The notes under the pieces: generated by a model
Seen by the model: only the letters and a program-made list of their open reading frames with translations
Databases searched by the model: none
What the model was told of the DNA's origin: nothing
Made by a program: the position numbers and the translations under genes
Shown: one piece after another, positions 61,850 to 64,000 of the stretch
Numbering within the stretch: the stretch's first letter is position 1
How the letters are laid out: every line of letters begins with the position of its first letter
DNA from: Ziziphus jujuba
Lineage: Eukaryota; Streptophyta; Magnoliopsida; Rosales; Rhamnaceae
Assembly: GCF_031755915.1 (NCBI RefSeq)
Contig: NC_083387.1
Coordinates: 13,537,001 to 13,601,000 of the forward strand
Direction of reading: 5' to 3'
Length of the DNA: 64,000 nt

Positions 61850-64000
61850 AGGTTAGTTTTTGATAAGTACTATTTTTTTTTTTTTTTTGTCCCCATACTG
61901 TGGTGGTGGTGGGAGAGTGGAACTCTATTCCAAACGTTTTGATAGAGAAAGTAGTGCTTTACTTTATAAAGACAATAAATGACGATAAAATCGGGATGTT
62001 TAAACTGATCTTTAATTTTGTTAGAGATAGTGTTTTATTAGGTTGTTCCTAAAAGGTTAATTTTATGGGATGCAAACATATTTACTTTGTTAGAGAAAAT
62101 ATTGGCTTACTAAATTGTCTCCAAAAAGTTAAAAAATAAAAGAAACACTCAAAATATATATAAATATTTGTTCTGAAAGCACATACCTTGTACATGGACA
62201 CATTGGCATATTATTAGCATCTTTATCATGTGATGGTAAAGTTTTATCTCTTTCTGGCAGAAGATGAATACTGATAATTATTTTTTTTTTAAGATCAATC
62301 TTTATCATGTAACAAAGATTAAACAATGAGCTCGGTGAAAACACAAAAACTTGCACGCCCATTGGAACATGTAGGGGTGAGAACCAATGAGCAACAATGG
62401 AATTATACCTTTACCATAACATAATTATATAATATAAAATAGCATCAAATATTTAATTAGTGAGAGTTTAATTAAATTACCCACGTATAGAAACCCCACC
62501 TTTGGCTCTAATTCATTGCATGATCATCAGCAGCCGGTTTTGGATGAGGATAAGAGGTCAAGTCCAACTACCCCTTTTATTAGGTACACATTAATCTCTT
62601 CCTCAATTAACCATGCTTCTAGCTAACTTATTTCTTTTCATTTATCTATTTTTATTTTTTGAAGATTTCGTTGCATAATTTTTGCATGGCCATAATCTAA
62701 AATTTTGATTGCAATAATAATTGAATGAGTATTATATCTCATAATGATCATCTTCATCATACGCTTGATTTTTTTTTCTTTAATTAAAATTAATGATGAT
62801 GGTTTTATTGATTGTATATTCTTAACCTATCTTTCAATTTAATGGTTCTTTTTAATGCTTAATCACCTGAAAATAAGGGAAAAGGAAAAGAAAAGCACAA
62901 AAGTGTTACGTTCCCATAACTTTCAAGTTAACTCAGACGTGTTAAAAAAGTTGGAGAGTTTGGAATACCCTTTAAAAAATGAAAACCTTTTTCTTCCAAT
63001 TTCCTGTGTCTAAGCTTAATCCCCAATCTCTCTTAGTTTTTTTTTTTTTTTTTTTAATCCTTTCTATTGCGCTAAGTTTGCCACGTAGACAAAATCCAAT
63101 TATACTCTAGAATATTCTAAAGAATAATGTCTTTCCGTATCCAAACACGTACTCCGCTCTACACTCCTACTCCACACGCATGCACATTTTACAAGTAGTT
63201 AAGGGTAAAATATATTCCGAATGATATACATTAGTAGCAGACATATAATTTAAATAAATTTGATTAATTTGTATTTACCCTAACATGTAAATTTAACCAT
63301 TAAATAAAGTATGTGTAGACCACCCGACAAAATAGTTATTTAGCGTGGATTATAAATGGCTTGTAACATGTTATCTCGTCCATGTATGGAAAAGTTTTTG
63401 TCCAAAACAAACAAAATTTGTGTGGAAAAGATATTTTTTCTACTCTAGAACCCATTTTGGTATTTGGTAGTTAATGGTTGGTTGGCTTCCTCAAAAGACA
63501 GCTAAACTTGGTGAGGATCATCCATCATTGGCCACGTGTTTAATATTAGTCCCATGATTATCCTTATTGATTTTTCTTTTTCCTTCTAGAAAGTAGAAGT
63601 TACTTTCCTTCTGTGAAAGTTTGTAATTGCTATTTAGTTACTAAAAGGTCCTTTTCCTTTCCCGCAAGCTTCTTGATATTGAATCTTCAAACGAACTCAG
63701 AAAGATCTATAAAATAATAATAATAATAATCAATTTTTTTTTTTTATAAAAATGATAGGGGTTTGATTCGTTGCCTTTACTATCATACTTTGATTTCATA
63801 ACTCGGCTCACTTCCACTCTCTTTCCTCTTACTTTGACTATTCCTTCTTTGCTCATATTCTTCTCCTTCAAATTTTATAATATTCCATTCAATACCAAGA
63901 AAATCTCAGTCTCCCTTATATTCACTAATAGTACTCTAGTTGGTCGACGTGCATATTAATCTAGAAACTCATATAATATATGGTTTTATTTATTTATATA
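61850..64000. other. Gene-free region to the right edge
   Basis: AT-rich, with poly-T runs near 61873-61889 and 63039-63056 and an (AAT)n stretch near 63713-63730. The longest frames (62129-62362 minus, 63771-63959 plus) have no recognisable domain. The left part probably belongs to the ZAT10-like promoter. Confidence 0.5.

Noticed and set aside
1..64000. CRISPR arrays, bacterial operons, phage or organelle-derived segments
   Set aside because: No regularly spaced repeat-spacer arrays or prokaryotic gene organisation; all recognisable content is plant nuclear genes and plant transposons.

Overview
This is nuclear DNA of a flowering plant, very probably a eudicot. It is AT-rich, has spliced genes with GT..AG introns, carries plant-specific families (a HOOKLESS1-type acetyltransferase, a BTB-NPH3 protein, a C1-2i 'QALGGH' zinc-finger repressor, a GH10 xylanase relic), and holds many plant retroelements primed by initiator-Met tRNA. 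I cannot name the species. Only three genes look intact: the HLS1-like gene (2354-4112, +, 3 exons, 419 aa), the NPH3-family gene (6114-9734, -, 4 exons, 620 aa) and a ZAT10-like gene (60438-61256, -, 1 exon, 272 aa). They are unrelated neighbours with no operon-like logic. HLS1 and NPH3 families both act in seedling light/auxin growth responses, but their proximity (about 2 kb, convergent) shows no functional link by itself.

Layout. 1-2340: left edge with a possible coding tail, then the HLS1 promoter side. 2354-9734: the two spliced genes, with a near-perfect 45-bp-arm hairpin inside NPH3 intron 2. About 9.7-26 kb: AT-rich, gene-free DNA with microsatellites, a 1,084-bp hAT element with an exact 8-bp target duplication inserted in a foldback repeat, and Helitron-like sequences. 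About 26.07-38.34 kb: a decayed Ty1/copia element (minus orientation) split by a nested Ty3/gypsy element (29927-35803) that has equal 1,130-bp LTRs, a PBS, a PPT and an exact 5-bp target duplication, but has lost nearly all of RT/RNase H/integrase.

About 38.3-51 kb: a palimpsest of repeats. A LINE relic (40.7-43.97 kb) carries a Cassandra-like TRIM (42221-42942) with 5S rRNA-derived LTR sequence. The LINE appears to be cut in its RNase H domain and to resume at about 49.88 kb. The material between includes a copia RT fragment and two direct copies of the 3' part of a GH10 xylanase gene, both broken. About 51-60 kb: AT-rich intergenic DNA with simple repeats. 60.4-61.9 kb: ZAT10-like gene with a TATA box and five W-box cores upstream. 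61.9-64 kb: no gene seen.

I found no evidence of a previously undescribed molecular system. The most unusual structures are the intronic hairpin, the asymmetric Cassandra-like element, the doubly deleted nested gypsy element and the split LINE/xylanase mosaic. All coordinates come from reading by eye; similarity claims rest on family knowledge, not on searches.
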